From the NCBI GenBank assembly GCA_947044365.1, contig OX345652.1:627501-691500 (forward strand): DNA of 64,000 nt, read 5' to 3'. Every line of letters begins with the position of its first letter. The first letter of the stretch is position 1. The stretch comes from Petrosia ficiformis (lineage: Eukaryota; Porifera; Demospongiae; Haplosclerida; Petrosiidae). A model generated the notes under the pieces. It was not told the DNA's origin. It did not search any database and saw only the letters and a program-made list of their open reading frames with translations. This document shows, piece by piece, positions 23,801-35,441 of the stretch. The translations under genes and the position numbers were made by a program.

Positions 23801-26800
23801 TTATATATGTGGTATACTAACCTGTTGTACATGTACATGTAGTCATGTACTGTATTTATGTGCTGTTGTACATGTACACTGCACATTATATATGTGGTAT
23901 ACTAACCTGTTGTACATGTACATGTACTGTATTTATGTGCTGTTGTGCATGTACACTGCACATTATATATGTGCTATACTAACCTCCTGTTGTACATGTA
24001 CATGTACTGTATTTATGTGCTGTTGTACATGTACACTGCACATTATATATGTGCTATACTAACCTCCTGTTGTACATGTACATGTAATGTATTTATTGTA
24101 CATGTACATTGTACATTGCACATTATATGTACATGTATTATACTTATGTACTGTACCAGTACATGTGTATATATTGCATTCTATTGAAAGTAAAATCATA
24201 ACTTATTAACACTGTTCTTGATTTTGTTATCAATATAAACTTTATTTTGTTACCATATGTACTGTATTGTATGTATATACAGTACTACATGTATATGTAC
24301 TGTATTGTATGTATATACAGTACTACATGTGCTGTATTGTACATGTATGTATATACAGTACTACATGTACTGTATTGTATGTATATACAGTACTACATGT
24401 ATATGTACTGTATTGTATGTATATACAGTACTACATGTATATATACTGTATTGTATGTATATACAGTACTACATGTGCTGTATTGTACATGTATGTGCTG
24501 TATTGTACATGTATGTATATACAGTACTACATGTACTGTATTGTATGTATATACAGTACTACATGTATATGTACTGTATTGTATGTATATACAGTACTAC
24601 ATGTATATATACTGTATTGTATATATATACAGTACTACATGTGCTGTATTGTACATGTATGTATATACAGTACTACATGTACATGTACATGTATATATAC
24701 TGTATTGTGTATATATAAAAAATACTATATGTACTGTATTGTATGTATATGTATATAGTACTATATGTACTGTATTGTGTTTGCATATACTATACATGTA
24801 CTTATAAAATTATATTTATTACAATATGTACTATACTTACGTGCTGTTGCACATGTACATGTACACGTACATTGCATATTCTAGCATGTATATGTACATG
24901 TACTATACTTACGTGCTGTTGCACATGTACATGTACATTGCATATTCTAGCATGTATATGTACATGTACTATACTTACGCGCTGTTGCACATGTACATGT
25001 ACACGTACATTGCATATTCTAGCATGTATATGTACATGTACTATACTTACGTGCTGTTGCACATGTACATGTACATTGCATATTCTAGCATGTATATGAA
25101 CATGTACTATACTTACGTGCTGTTGTACATGTACATGTACATTGCATATTCTAGCATGTATATGAACATGTACTATACTTACGTGCTGTTGTACATGTAC
25201 ATGTACATTGCATATTCTAGCATGTATATGTACATGTACTATACTTACGTGCTGTTGTACATGTACATGTACATTGCATATTCTAGCATGTATATGAACA
25301 TGTACTATACTTACGTGCTGTTGTACATTTGTCTTATTAAAAAATGAATATTCCCATATTTACATGTAATTCTAAACTATATTATCTTTTAAATATAATT
25401 AGTACTGTTATTAAACAATGCTAATTTATTCACATCAGAGGTACTGTATTGTGTATAGCAGTTCATCCATCAGGAAAGATAGCTCTCTCAGTTGGAAAGG
25501 ATAAAACAGTCAGGTAACTTACCTTACTGGGCAAGTATACACATGTACATGCTAGGTTTCCCTGTGTGTGTATAGGGGGGTGGGGGCATATATCTCCCTT
25601 TGCCAGCATCTCCCTCCTCCCACTAGATAGAAATTAGTTTGCCAATAGACACAACTCCTCTTTGACAAATGTTTTAAACGAAGGCCTGGCATACACATGT
25701 ACATGTATATTGGTATGTACATGTACATGTATGTGTTCTGTTATTCATATGGAATGAGATCACTAGACACTGGCACATGTACATGTAATAGTATTACATT
25801 TGGACTATCCCTATATCTTCTCACAAATCCTAATTTTGTCCTAATTTTGTCCTAATAGTAAGTATAATCAGATTCTTTCTTGCATACATGTACATGTACA
25901 TGTACATGTAATTATTAATTATCATTTCCTTCATTATATTAATTAATTTGATTGTGTTTGTGCAACAATGATAGGAAGTTAATTATTACATCATTGTTTT
26001 TGTCACTTAGGACGTGGGATCTTGTTAATGGACGTCAAGCATTTGTGAAGAGATTTCCTGAGGGTGTGTGTGCCTGTGTGTCTGTGTATGTACAGTGTAT
26101 GTCAGTGTGTGTGTCTCTCTCTCTGTTTGTGTGTCTTTGTTAGGGCTGGGAAAAAGGTTCGAATCTTCGTTCGTTTGCCACGCTTTTGAAGCTAAATTTC
26201 TCCCTTTGAAGCTTTACTGCCACACCTACTTTAATGTTTAAACATGCGCACTTGTGTAATCTAAATGTGTGGTCAATAACGTGGGCATGTTCCAGAAAAG
26301 TTCAGGCTGTGTTTTTGTCTTGTTTCTCTGTCCAGCGATGCTAAATCCAAGTAGAAACAGTGACAGGAACAAAGCAGTAATCCAGTTTTGAAGATGTTCT
26401 ATAGTCAATCAAGGTTGGTTAGAGCAACATTTATTAAGAACACATGCGAACCTTCGAATATTCGTTCGTTTTTGCTGACGAAGCTTCAAATGTTGTTTTG
26501 CAACCTTCGTCCCAGCCCTAGTCTGTGTGTGTGTGTGTGTGTGTAACAAAAGTTGTAACAATTTATTCTATTATTAAAATCTGCTGTACATGTACATGTA
26601 CATGTACATGTATTTATAAAACTATAAATTATTTTCGATACAGTTCCTGATTTTGTGGTTTGGAGTATTATTGCTGATCAATATGTGATCTCATTCAATA
26701 ACTTTATGATGATATATGACGTACAGGTAATACATCTACTGTTATAAATACACTGATAATAATTATTATAGTAACAATGTATATGTACATGTACATTTGT

Positions 26801-28152
26801 AGAATAGTTTATTAATGACTGAGGGTACTTTGTACTTTAATTTAGACTGGAGGAAATTTGCAAAAGATTAATATTGGCAAACATATTAACTCGGTTGTAT
26901 ATCTACAGGTGAGTAGGAACAGCATAGGGACACTTGTTTACATGTTAATACATGTACATGTACATATATGACATCTGTGTGCAATTGTTTGTTAATGTTT
27001 TATAACAAACCTAGCACATGTATATAGTGTATATGTACAATGGCAACATCTGTGTGATATACAGTGTAGTACATGTATGTCACATACATGTGAATATATG
27101 TGACATTGTAATTTGTACATGTACATATAACATTGTACATGTACATGTGTACATATGACATTGTACATGTAAATACATGTATGTACATGTGACATGGTAC
27201 ATGTACATATGTACTATATACATGTCTATTCTACTACGTGTGTACATGTATGTAATATATGTTGTATAACATCCTATACATAATAGTATTAGCTGTCTCT
27301 TCTTCATAAGGATTCAGTAATTGCTATTGGCAGTGAACTACCTGATATATTAATTTATTCAACTACTGATGGTAAATGCCTAACAAGATTAACAGGACAT
27401 ACTAACAGGTTAGTAAATTAATGATCTGTACTGTGTTGAATCATTGATGCATTGAACTGTTTAGTGAGAGGACATACATGTACATGTACTAATACAGATA
27501 CAATATTTGTTAAATTGTGGGCAGTTATATTAAGGCCGGGATGAATATTCTAACCTTCGAATCCTTTGTTCATTTGGCAAACATTTGAGGGTAGATTTTC
27601 GACCTTTGTCCTAGTCCTAATTCATATCCAAGTGTTTGCTTGAACTCTTCCTCCTTCAATTAGTCAATTTTAAATACAGTTATAATTAGCAGGACTGTGG
27701 TTATATAGACAGCCAAGGAAAGCATTTGCCCCTCCCCTTACTAAATTTTTGCTCCACCTTCGTTGCAATATCACACCTGCTCATCAAATACATGTATTTG
27801 TCTGAATATGCCCCAGAAGTTATCTCAGCGAGTCTATAATTAAAATTTTAGTATTGTTAAGATATGTAACTATGGTAGTGATATTTCTAATCCTCTGCTC
27901 TGGTCTTTAATTTCTCATTCTAGAGTTAAATCATTACAGTTTTTATCTGGTGCTAATCTCTTATTTTCTGCATCTTCAAACGGATCTGTAAGAATTTGGA
28001 AAGTAAACATTGATAATGTGGTGGGTGTAAATCTATTAATGAATTACGAAAAGGATTATTATATCAAAGATAATGATATTCATAGATCACATGATACATC
28101 AACATTCATCCCACTTGAAATACTGTATGATTATAATGATATTCATATATAC

Positions 28153-28208
<56 letters not shown>

Positions 28209-30450
28209 ATAATTTTATTTATTATCCTTATTTTAGTCATTGAGTGTATGTATTACTGAAGCTGCAGTTTCTTCTCGCATAATTTGTATGACAGTAATTT
28301 ATCCTGAAGGACTATCGACTAAAAAACTTGTTAAGGCAACCAGACTAACCAGTAAGTCCATATTATAGGGAGATGTAGCGATGATTAGTGATTATTTGTT
28401 AATTATCAACTATAAAATGAACTTTTGGGAATATAACGACAATGTGTATTGTATAATGTAAGAATAATACTAATATCATTGCTTTGAAAAATGTCAGTAG
28501 TTCGATTTAAGGATGCAATCATTTTTATAGTGTACATGTACATGTACATGTGTGTGTATATCTACTGTCTTACTATAAATATTAATTGATTACTTGTTTC
28601 AACAGAAAATCATAAAACAGTAAATACCAAGGCAGGTCTTTCAGAAGGCCATGAAGAACTATCCACTTTGAATAAAGCAACATTCAAAATACTACAACAT
28701 AGTGGTATGATGAAACAAGAAATGAAGAGTATTAAACGCAAGAAAAGAAAACATATGATACCTTCAACACAAACAAAGGAATATGTAATAGTAGAAAATG
28801 AAAACCCTTTATCTAATGACAAAGATGAAGATGACAAGCCAATTATAAGAACTAAGAAATCAAATTATAACTCTCTGAAGAATATTAGCGATAGTAAACA
28901 GGATAGTAGATTGTTAAAAAAGAAAAGAGGTACACTATTGAAAATTAACGACGATAGTAAACCACTGACAGACCAGAGAGGGACGATAATGACAGTAGAC
29001 ACCATTGAAGGATGCTAAACCACTGACAAAGACTATAGGGTGTACTGATGGTAGATAATTGAGGCATGCTCAAAGCAAAAATTACAAACCACAGAGGGAC
29101 GATAATGACAGTAGACACCATTGAAGGATGCTAAACCACTGACAAAGACTATAGGGTGTACTGATGGTAGATAACTGAGGCATGCTCAAAGCAAAAATTA
29201 CAAACCACAGAGGGACGATAATGACAATAGACACCATTGAAGGATGCTAAACCACTGACAAAGACTATAGGGTGTACTGATGGTAGATAACTGAGGCATG
29301 CTCAAAGCAAAAATTACAAACCACAGAGGGACGATAATGACAATAGACACCATTGAAGGATGCTAAACCACTGACAAAGACTATAGGGTTTACTGATGGT
29401 AGATAACTGAGGCATGCTCAAAGCAAAAATTACAAACCACAGAGGGACGGTAATGACAATAGACACCATTGAAGGATGCTAAACCACTGACAAAGACTAT
29501 AGGGTTTACTGATGGTAGATAACTGAGGTGTGCTCAAAGCAAAAATTACAAACCACAGAGGGACGATAATGACAATAGACACCATTGATAGGGTGTACTG
29601 ATGGTAGATAACTGAGGCATGCTCAAAGCAAAAATTACAAACCACAGAGGGACGATAATGACAATAGACACCATTGAAGGATGCTAAACCACTGACAAAG
29701 ACTATAGGGTGTACTGATGGTAGATAACTGAGGCGTGCTCAAAGCAAAAATTACAAACCACAGAGGGACGATAATGACAGTAGACACCATTGAAGGATGC
29801 TAAACCACTGACAAAGACTATAGGGTGTACTGATGGTAGATAATTGAGGTGTGCTCAAAGCAAAAATTACAAACCACAGAGGGATAATGACAGTAGACAC
29901 CATTGAAGGATGCTAAACCACTGACAAAGACTATAGGGTTTACTGATGGTAGATAACTGAGGTGTGCTCAAAGCAAAAATTACAAACCACAGAGGGACGA
30001 TAATGACAATAGACACCATTGAAGGATGCTAAACCACTGACAAAGACTATAGGGTGTACTGATGGTAGATAACTGAGGCGTGCTCAAAGCAAAAATTACA
30101 AACCACAGAGGGACGATAATGACAGTAGACACCATTGAAGGATGCTAAACCACTGACAAAGACTATAGGGTGTACTGATGGTAGATAATTGAGGCATGCT
30201 CAAAGCAAAGCAGTATTAGTGATTAGGTTGAATCTCCACCCCCCAAAAGAGTGGATGAACAGAGCTTGAATTATTCATAATTGATAATTGTATTTTTGTT
30301 TTCTCTGTAGTTAAAGAAGACATTAGAACTAAAACTTCACTTCAAAGTGTCCGAATTCAGAATACGAAGAGCACATTAAGAACTTCATCAGTCGCAAGTA
30401 GAAAAAAGAAACTGTTAAAAATGAAGAGAAAAGTTAAGAATAGTTTATAA
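20840..30450 (+). CDS. PAK1IP1: PAK1-interacting protein 1 homologue (WD40, ribosome biogenesis)
   Basis: Thirteen exons keep one frame of 471 codons: 20840-20926, 21012-21115, 21839-21891, 22321-22438, 25439-25513, 26011-26063, 26644-26726, 26846-26908, 27311-27408, 27924-28026, 28237-28351, 28606-28929 and 30311-30450. The WD40 blocks match the human PAK1IP1/yeast Mak11 family in order: GSADETIRLYNIRN, TGEDGLICIWDC, HPSGKIALSVGKDKTVRTWD and ASSNGSVRIWKV. A Lys-rich tail (SIKRKKRKH, SRKKKLLKMKRKVK) suits nucleolar localisation. The family acts in maturation of 60S pre-ribosomal particles and, in vertebrates, was named for binding PAK1. It is about 80 residues longer than the human form, mostly in the tail. 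The donor of exon 12 is uncertain: 28929/28930 or 28945/28946 both keep frame. An AATAAA signal (30452-30457) follows the stop by one base. Confidence 0.93.
21150..21290. mobile_element. MITE family C fragment in PAK1IP1 intron 2
   Basis: Contains AACTTTAGTTCGGAATGACC, ATAATCATCCATCTTGTTC and GAGTTACAGTATATTCATA, which match the centre of the family C copies. The ends are lost. Confidence 0.6.
21376..21575. mobile_element. MITE-like element, family D (CAGTGTTCTGCCCA ends)
   Basis: 200 bases with perfect 14-base terminal inverted repeats CAGTGTTCTGCCCA/TGGGCAGAACACTG. Inside is a triplication of a 21-base block containing ATTAACCACCTCT. No exact target duplication is visible in the TA-rich flanks. 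It lies in PAK1IP1 intron 2. Confidence 0.8.
22090..22290. other. GC-richer island in PAK1IP1 intron 3
   Basis: Contains TTCCTGGAGGAGAATACCCC and CTTCTGGGTCTCCAGAAGCC and is clearly richer in G and C than the intron around it. A 75-codon minus frame crosses it but has no start context or splice partners. It resembles a fragment of a dispersed element rather than a gene. Confidence 0.35.
22501..22568 (+). repeat. Duplicate of the 3' end of PAK1IP1 exon 4 with its splice donor
   Basis: The 68 bases at 22381-22448 recur essentially unchanged 120 bases downstream. They comprise the last 58 coding bases of exon 4 (ending CATTACCTAACTGGACACAG), the donor GTAGAA and a few intron bases. The copy lacks an acceptor of its own, so it would be used only as an alternative donor, adding 120 bases to exon 4; that extension contains in-frame stops by eye. 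Confidence 0.9.
22600..23180. other. PAK1IP1 intron 4, left part: AT-rich, nothing recognised
   Basis: Low-complexity GTAATAGTAATA stretches. No exon or element was recognised. Confidence 0.5.
23195..23390. repeat. Short tandem repeat CAGCCACAATGGCTTAGAAAA
   Basis: Seven imperfect copies of CAGCCACAATGG plus TTAGAAAATA spaced 24-38 bases apart. GCCACAATGGC is itself a dyad. Confidence 0.85.
23620..25335. repeat. Three adjoining TACATGTA-rich minisatellites in PAK1IP1 intron 4
   Basis: About 23770-24110: a unit near 75 bases with TGTATTTATGTGCTGTTGTA and CACTGCACATTATATATGTG. About 24255-24715: a unit near 38 bases with TGTATTGTATGTATATACAG. About 24830-25330: a unit near 65 bases with ACTTACGTGCTGTTG and GCATATTCTAGCATGTATAT. 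All share the TACATGTACATGTA core but differ in the rest of the unit. The many Cys/Tyr-rich frames here are repeat shadows. Confidence 0.92.
26141..26520. mobile_element. Non-autonomous hAT-like element in PAK1IP1 intron 6
   Basis: 380 bases that begin TAGGGCTGGGA and end TCCCAGCCCTA (11-base perfect inverted repeat, longer with mismatches through AAGGTTCGAA). The flanks GTCTTTGT (26133-26140) and GTCTGTGT (26521-26528) agree at seven of eight positions, as expected for an aged hAT target duplication. It carries no transposase frame. Confidence 0.8.
27530..27625. mobile_element. Remnant of the same hAT-like family
   Basis: About 95 bases starting GGCCGGGATGAATATTCTAA, then CCTTCGAATCCTTTGTTC, and ending GACCTTTGTCCTAGTCCTA. 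It resembles the two ends of the 26.1-kb element joined with the middle deleted. Confidence 0.5.
28965..30215. repeat. 116-bp minisatellite in PAK1IP1 intron 12
   Basis: CCACAGAGGGACGATAATGA recurs at 29091, 29207, 29323, 29439, 29555, 29644, 29760, 29876, 29989 and 30105. The spacing is 116 bases except for one unit shortened by 27 and one by 3 bases. The first unit begins some 20-35 bases after the likely exon 12 donor and runs on the exon 12 reading frame to a stop at 29016-29018. The copies are nearly identical, so the expansion is recent. Confidence 0.95.
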
Positions 30451-30732
30451 CAATAAATATTATAATAATAATTATTAACATCAAATTAGTAATTAATGTT
30501 AAGAAATGAAAGCAATGACTACAGAAGTGAAAAATGATGACTGATATAGAATTGTGCTAATGATGTAATATGAAACTCAAATATAGCATACAATGAACAA
30601 CCATTTTGGCCTTTCATGAAACTCGACAATTTAGAAGAGGATTAAAAATAATTAATTGTATATAATTATAGGATTAAGCTAGCATAGATATCTACAGCTA
30701 ATATCAATTATTGTTGCATGTATTAGTCCATA
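30451..30732. terminator. Convergent 3' region between PAK1IP1 and pirin
   Basis: The two stop codons are 282 bases apart, facing each other. AATAAA for PAK1IP1 is at 30452-30457. No clear AATAAA for pirin is visible on the minus strand within this interval. Confidence 0.6.
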
Positions 30733-33700
30733 TCAGTGCGATTCTTTGCCAATTTCAGATTGCCAGTTTGGTGCTCGTTCAAATCCATTCTTCCCTTGTG
30801 AATAATCTTGAAATGTTTGAAATATTTCTTGTTGACTGTTCATTACAAATGGTCCTATTAATAAAAGATCAAGTAAAACTGGGATAGTATACAAAGCTGG
30901 ATAATATTGCATTAGATCAGTACACGCCAATGTCAATAATATATATAAAGATATTTGTCCTTCATCAATCCTTCTCCCTCGCCAATTTCTATCCATCCAT
31001 CTTTCTTACATACCATGTTGTACGATAGTCTCTTTAATTGGTTCACCTGCTATCAATACAAAGTGTAACTGTTTATCCTCCTGTAATAGAAGATAGATAA
31101 ATTATATACATACTAGTGTTGTTTTAGTATGACAATAATGACAATTTTAGTTATAGTTATAGTATGTCTAGTTTATCACAATTTTAGTTATAGTTATTTA
31201 ACAATATTAGGCTTACTAAAAGGGTTTTAGTTTTAGTTAAAGTGCCCATTATTGGCCAATTTTCATTGTTAGTTATAGTTATTGCAGTAGACCTGTAATT
31301 TAATTAGAGTTTAGAGACATAATGCTTTACTAAAATGTTATAGTTAGCTAAAACAACACTACTATATATAGCATATCCTATAACAAAACAATCATGTAAC
31401 ATGCATATAATGATATATTATCACTGCAAGAGGATTATATTTACGCATACATTTCACATGTATCACATTATATGGGATCATGTTTGTTCCAGTATATATT
31501 TCAGACGGTACATTAATAATTATTTGCACCATATGTGCTGCCTTTTTGTTCCATGTGTACACATATGCGGCATATATGGAGCTAGTCTGAAATACTGGAG
31601 CAAACATGATCACACTATAATATGATCATGTGTAACTCATGTGCAAATATAGTCCATACACACAACTTTTTGTTTTGGAGTGACAGTATATACCTCTAAC
31701 CATATGACTCATCATGATGTTATATATACATACAATGACTGATGTTCAGTTTTATCTAAAACACTTTGTGAGGATGGATGGATGGATGAATGGTTAGATG
31801 AATGGATGGATGGATGGATGGATGGATTGATGGATGGATTGATGGATGGATGGATGGATGGATGGATGGATGGATGAATGGATGAATGGATGGATGGATG
31901 AATGGTTAGATGAATGGATGGATGGATGGATGGATTGATGGATGGATGGATTGCAGAAGCTCAGTATATCATAGTGAAATTTGGGAATTACACACATACT
32001 GTTTTGTGAACTACTCATATCAAATAGTTATATCAGGACTTCACCTCATTCTTGACTTCTACGTGATTTCCTTGACCTAAGACTAGAGTATGATGAGCAT
32101 CACTCTCCGTCCATTCCTCAGGACCACCAAACAAACCTTTACCTTTGAGAAGATATAAAAATCCATTCCAACCTGTAAACAAGAAGAACATCTTTACATC
32201 AGAAGTTATTAATGTCTCTGTGAGTATGATTTGATGCTCTACTAAGCGAGTACTACACTTCCAGATACATCAACTTAAATAACTATACATTTGACATTAG
32301 ATGGATTATTGAGTGCATATATATATATACATGTGTATGAAATCATTACCGTCTGCCACTGGTTGAGACAAGTAAGCACCTTTGTCCAACTTGAAGTCAA
32401 GGTACATAGTTGGAGTAATAGTACGAACTGGAGACTATAAAATAATGACACGCATAATTAAGTTCTTTAGTGTACACATTGATATAACTGAGACATTCCA
32501 TGTATACACATTAAAGCATATATGATCAGGTAAGTGAAGTCCATTTATTGCATGCTAATCACACGAAGCTTCATTTTTCTTGGAGCTTCACTGCAATAAA
32601 GTACTGCGTCATCACTTGAGAGATCTGATTGGCCATAGGTCATGTGATCAACAAGAAATCATATTTATAATAGTGTTGTTTTAGTTAACTATAACAGTAA
32701 GGCATTATGACTTTTAGTTAACTAAACTATAACAACAATAAAATATATCCATCACTTACACTAACTCCTAATGATTCTCCAGCAATTACGGAAACATGTA
32801 TTCCATCTTTACTAACATGTGGTATATCTGCCTTCAGTAGCTCTTGATATTTAGGTTCTGTCATCTGGATTATTGTACGAGAGTGAGAGTATAGAATATA
32901 TAGTATTATAATCAATAGTTCTGTAGTAAATAGTGTTTTTAGTGTGACAATAATGACCACTCAGTTTTAGTGATAGTTATAGTATGCCTAGCCTCTCTTT
33001 TGGTTTAGTTTGGACTATAATAATAATATTAGGCTTACTAAAAGGGTTTAGTTTTAGTTAACTAACTAAAAGTGCCAAATTAATGATTTTAGTTATTACA
33101 GTAGACTTGTAATTTAGTTAGCCATAATACCTTACTAAAAGGGGTTTTAGTTATAGTTATAGTTAAGAGAACACCAGTGTATAGCTGAAGTTGACATCAT
33201 AATAAGTAATAATGCATGTAGCTGATATAAATTATTTTAATACATATAGTTTTTAGACTGAGAGGTGGATTCACACTTTTATGTGAATTATGTTTGGCCA
33301 GTCAAGCAAAGATAATGTTTGGTTGATACTCTGTTCTTTATATACAGGAGAAGCTGTGCATTTATAGCTCATCTTACTTTATCTTTTTTCTTAAGATTTA
33401 TCCATAGTTGTAGTCCAATATTATCACCATCTCCACCTGGCATTTCAGAGTGTACGATACCTCTACCAGCAGTCATCCACTGAAAAGTAAGCGAGAAGAG
33501 ACATAAATATTAAGTTTGATTTGTCTGTTATACACTAACTATAATACATACAAAGTCATCTCATCTAAAATTCAGGACATCGTGAATGTGAACAGACTTA
33601 ATTTAGCTTAACATCACCTTTGGTAGTTTAAGCTATGCAAGGGTAGTACGTCCTGAGCAGTGTTTTTGATAAGCTTATATGGCGCACCATTGGCCCAAAG

Positions 33701-35086
33701 AGCTTCTTATTTAGCACTGCACAGTTCTCTCTTTGGGCCAGTGGCGCAGTTAATCCTGATTATATCATCAGTAACAGCATTAACTCTTTGTTGATTGGCT
33801 AAAAATGTATTCCCAATGGCACACACACTAACCATTTTTGAGCCAATTTGGCCCATGCTTCAAAACTTATCAAAAACCCTGGTTCTAAGTGTAGTACATT
33901 TCCAGCATAGCACGTTCTAAATCTTAATAATACAGCAACTAAAGTTGTATGTATATAATTTCTCTATCTAATAATGACTTTGGAGTATACTTGTGAAGAA
34001 GATGATATTTAATAAGAGATGTTTGTAGTTTTAATTACCTGCAAATCTCCTGAATTAATTGTTCCTTTATGTCCACAGAAATCTTCATGTTTAAATGATC
34101 CCTTCAACATATATGTGACCTTGTTTTATAAAACAAATATAATCGTAATGTAATACATTAACAGGTATGTGATGGAATGATCAATATGTTTTGATGTTGC
34201 AATAATGTTGTTTTAGTTAACTATAACTATAACTAAAACCCTTTTAGTAAACATTGTGACTTTTAGTTAACTAAACTATAACTAAATTACAAGTCTACTG
34301 CAATAACTATAACTAACTAAAACGATAATTCACTTATAATGGGCACTTTTAGTTAGTTAACTAAAACTAAAACCCTTTTAGTAAGCCCAATATTATTGAA
34401 CTATAACTAAACTAATAGTGTAAGAAACCAGGCATATAATAACTATAACTAAAAGTGGTTGCTATAGTTAAACACTAGAATGTATTAGTATTTGGTAGTA
34501 CAATAACTTGGTACTTACAGTTTCAAACCCTCTGTGTGGATGATCAGGGAATCCAGCAGGTTTTCTGACCTTAAACTCATCTAGCATTAGAAATGGATCA
34601 AGACTACGTAGCTAAAATGAAAACATAAAGATAAGTAAGTCTTTTGAATAGTATGTGGTTTGACTGATGTTAAACTCTTTTAATCCATTCATACAAAACT
34701 GTGCAGTCTCTTTATATGGATTGCCAGTAGTATATTTCTGTAGCCATAACAAATACATCTTATTCAAATTTGGCTAAGTATGTATATAATTTAATCATAG
34801 CAAAATCTACTATGCAGTTAGCTCAATAATAGTGCAGTGCTTACATTATCTTACTGTGTATTGTCTCTGGACCAATTTATGTAATATTACACAACTAGAT
34901 ATTAAAACACAGGATTGATAATTACATTTATACTTAATGACCAGAGGAAGATAAAAGTGCAACATTCTTAACATCAAAAGAGTCAGGGATACTTACCTCA
35001 GCTCTTCCAACACTCCTTCTAACTCTAGCACCTACTCCTTCATCTTGTTCTACTGATAGCACCTTCTTTATAATACGTCGAGCCAT
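30733..35086 (-). CDS. PIR: Pirin (cupin-fold iron protein)
   Basis: Nine exons give exactly 290 codons plus stop, the same length as human pirin: 35086-34997, 34611-34519, 34119-34039, 33479-33378, 32864-32760, 32434-32350, 32172-32045, 31080-31014 and 30854-30733. The protein starts [12 protein letters not shown]. The four metal ligands of the N-terminal cupin are all present: His54 and His56 in [11 protein letters not shown], His98 and Glu100 in [11 protein letters not shown]. Family signatures [16 protein letters not shown] and LKGKGLFGG follow. Pirins are nuclear, bind non-haem iron, and are reported as NF-kB co-regulators and as quercetin 2,3-dioxygenases. Intact ligands suggest a functional protein. 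Start choice is fixed by alignment with the family N-terminus. Confidence 0.96.
31112..31365. mobile_element. MITE-like element, family A, in pirin intron 7
   Basis: ACTAGTGTTGTTTTAG at the left and CTAAAACAACACTA at the right, with the inner blocks in reverse order relative to the 4.8-kb copy (ATTGGCCAATTTTCATT near the middle). About 254 bases. Confidence 0.8.
31770..31955. repeat. (GGAT)n microsatellite in pirin intron 7
   Basis: About 185 bases of GGATGGAT with GAATGGTTAGATGAAT interruptions that themselves repeat, so the array has been duplicated as a block. Confidence 0.95.
32667..32738. mobile_element. MITE family A end fragment
   Basis: AGTGTTGTTTTAGTTAACTATAA, a short gap, then GACTTTTAGTTAACTAAACT. 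It stops about 22 bases from the donor of pirin exon 5 and may influence that junction. Confidence 0.6.
32930..33178. mobile_element. MITE-like element, family A, in pirin intron 4
   Basis: Runs from AGTGTTTTTAGTGTGACAAT to AGTTAAGAGAACACCAGTGT with the family blocks TAGGCTTACTAAAAGGGTTT and TAATTTAGTTA between. The termini are more diverged than in the other copies. Confidence 0.65.
33660..33888. mobile_element. MITE-like element, family B, in pirin intron 3
   Basis: TGTTTTTGATAAGCTTATAT at the left and AACTTATCAAAAACCCT at the right form terminal inverted repeats. Inside are TTGGCCCAAAGAGCTTCTTA, TCTTTGGGCCAGTGGCGCAG and CCAATGGCACACACACTAAC. About 229 bases. Confidence 0.8.
34203..34470. 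mobile_element. MITE-like element, family A, in pirin intron 2
   Basis: AATGTTGTTTTAGTTAACTA at the left, ATAATGGGCACTTTTAGTTA in the centre and AACTAAAAGTGGTTGCTAT at the right. It starts about 85 bases from the exon 3 acceptor. Confidence 0.7.
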
Positions 35087-35441
35087 TATATTCACAATTC
35101 CTTTGCAAGATCAATGCAAAGACTCTGTACTTTAAAATTTGTAAGTTCTATTTTAAAGTAAAATTTTCGTTTGATATCTCTATATGCAGTTCTCCAAATC
35201 CACTGATCGCCGTCTGCTATAATAGAATCACTGCTTTCTCCTTTTATAGTCTCCAAAGAGCTAGACAAGTTCAGTGCTGATGCTGAATGTAGTCTGCTCT
35301 ACAGATCTGTTTGCTTACATAGATCTAGATGATTATTAGCGTTGGTGACGTCATCACACATGCCTCAATTAATTCAAACTAATGAAGAAACATACCCTTT
35401 ACTGAAGAAATCCCTCCCTTTCTGTTATTAAATCTCTAAAA
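35087..35441. promoter_or_regulatory. Shared divergent promoter, pirin / neurobeachin-like gene
   Basis: Only 355 bases separate the two start codons, which point away from each other, and the interval is free of repeats. No TATA box stands out for either gene. TGACGTCAT lies within 35346-35354 (GTGACGTCATCA), a perfect CRE/ATF site, at an equal distance class from both genes. Co-control of the pair is inference. Confidence 0.6.

Noticed and set aside
23623..25347. Long Cys/Tyr/Met-rich frames
   Set aside because: They translate minisatellites in PAK1IP1 intron 4; frames shift freely and composition follows the repeat.
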